A DNA stretch of 13,464 bases, taken from an uncultured Collinsella sp. Its GTDB lineage: Bacteria > Actinomycetota > Coriobacteriia > Coriobacteriales > Coriobacteriaceae. Shown piece by piece: positions 13,462-13,464 of this stretch; positions within the stretch are counted from its first letter, which is position 1; each line of letters begins with the position of its first letter. The DNA is taken from positions 1 to 13,464 of the forward strand of contig UQPI01000056.1 in NCBI GenBank assembly GCA_900542945.1, read 5' to 3'. The translations under genes and the position numbers were made by a program. Below the pieces are notes generated by a model, which saw nothing but the letters and a program-made list of their open reading frames with translations, was not told where the DNA came from and did not search any database.

Positions 13462-13464
13462 CAG

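Overview
The window looks like chromosomal DNA from a high-GC Gram-positive gut actinobacterium of class Coriobacteriia, most likely Collinsella or a close relative. This rests on recognition only: GC-rich codon use, the protein types, and short intergenic hairpins with a GGGACAGG core. No rRNA or tRNA gene is visible, so the genus is inferred.

Layout. 1-636 (minus strand): two tandem histidine-phosphatase genes, the first cut by the window edge. 652-686: a GGGACAGG hairpin. 719-1390 (minus): a nitroreductase preceded by a good match to a DtxR/IdeR box. 1626-2711 (plus): a six-helix DUF308 membrane protein directly abutting a YaiI/YqxD (DUF188) gene and a terminator. 2843-3931 (minus): a metal exporter with a histidine-rich central loop and a palindromic operator candidate. 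4103-5071 (plus): a DEDDh exonuclease-domain protein and its terminator. 5173-7140: an AT-richer accessory segment holding one DUF559/Vsr-like nuclease gene among four copies of a ~30-bp repeat. 7149-9922 (plus): a zinc/cadmium/lead efflux operon (SmtB-like ArsR repressor, free HMA metal-binding protein, P1B-type ATPase) with three copies of a repressor site. 9939-10068: a very large nested palindrome. 10147-10524 (minus): a DtxR/MntR-type regulator. 10734-13370 (minus): an ABC-F ATPase followed 6 bp later by a Cof-type HAD phosphatase, with a terminator. The right edge holds another GGGACAGG hairpin.

The main theme is metal homeostasis. The efflux operon appears to sense and export Zn/Cd/Pb. 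The exporter at 2843-3931 probably removes another divalent metal such as Mn. The DtxR-family protein could act on the DtxR-like box before the nitroreductase, but that link is a prediction. The most unusual items are the repeat-bracketed nuclease segment, the three-site metal operon with its metal-binding domain split from the pump, and the 130-bp palindrome.
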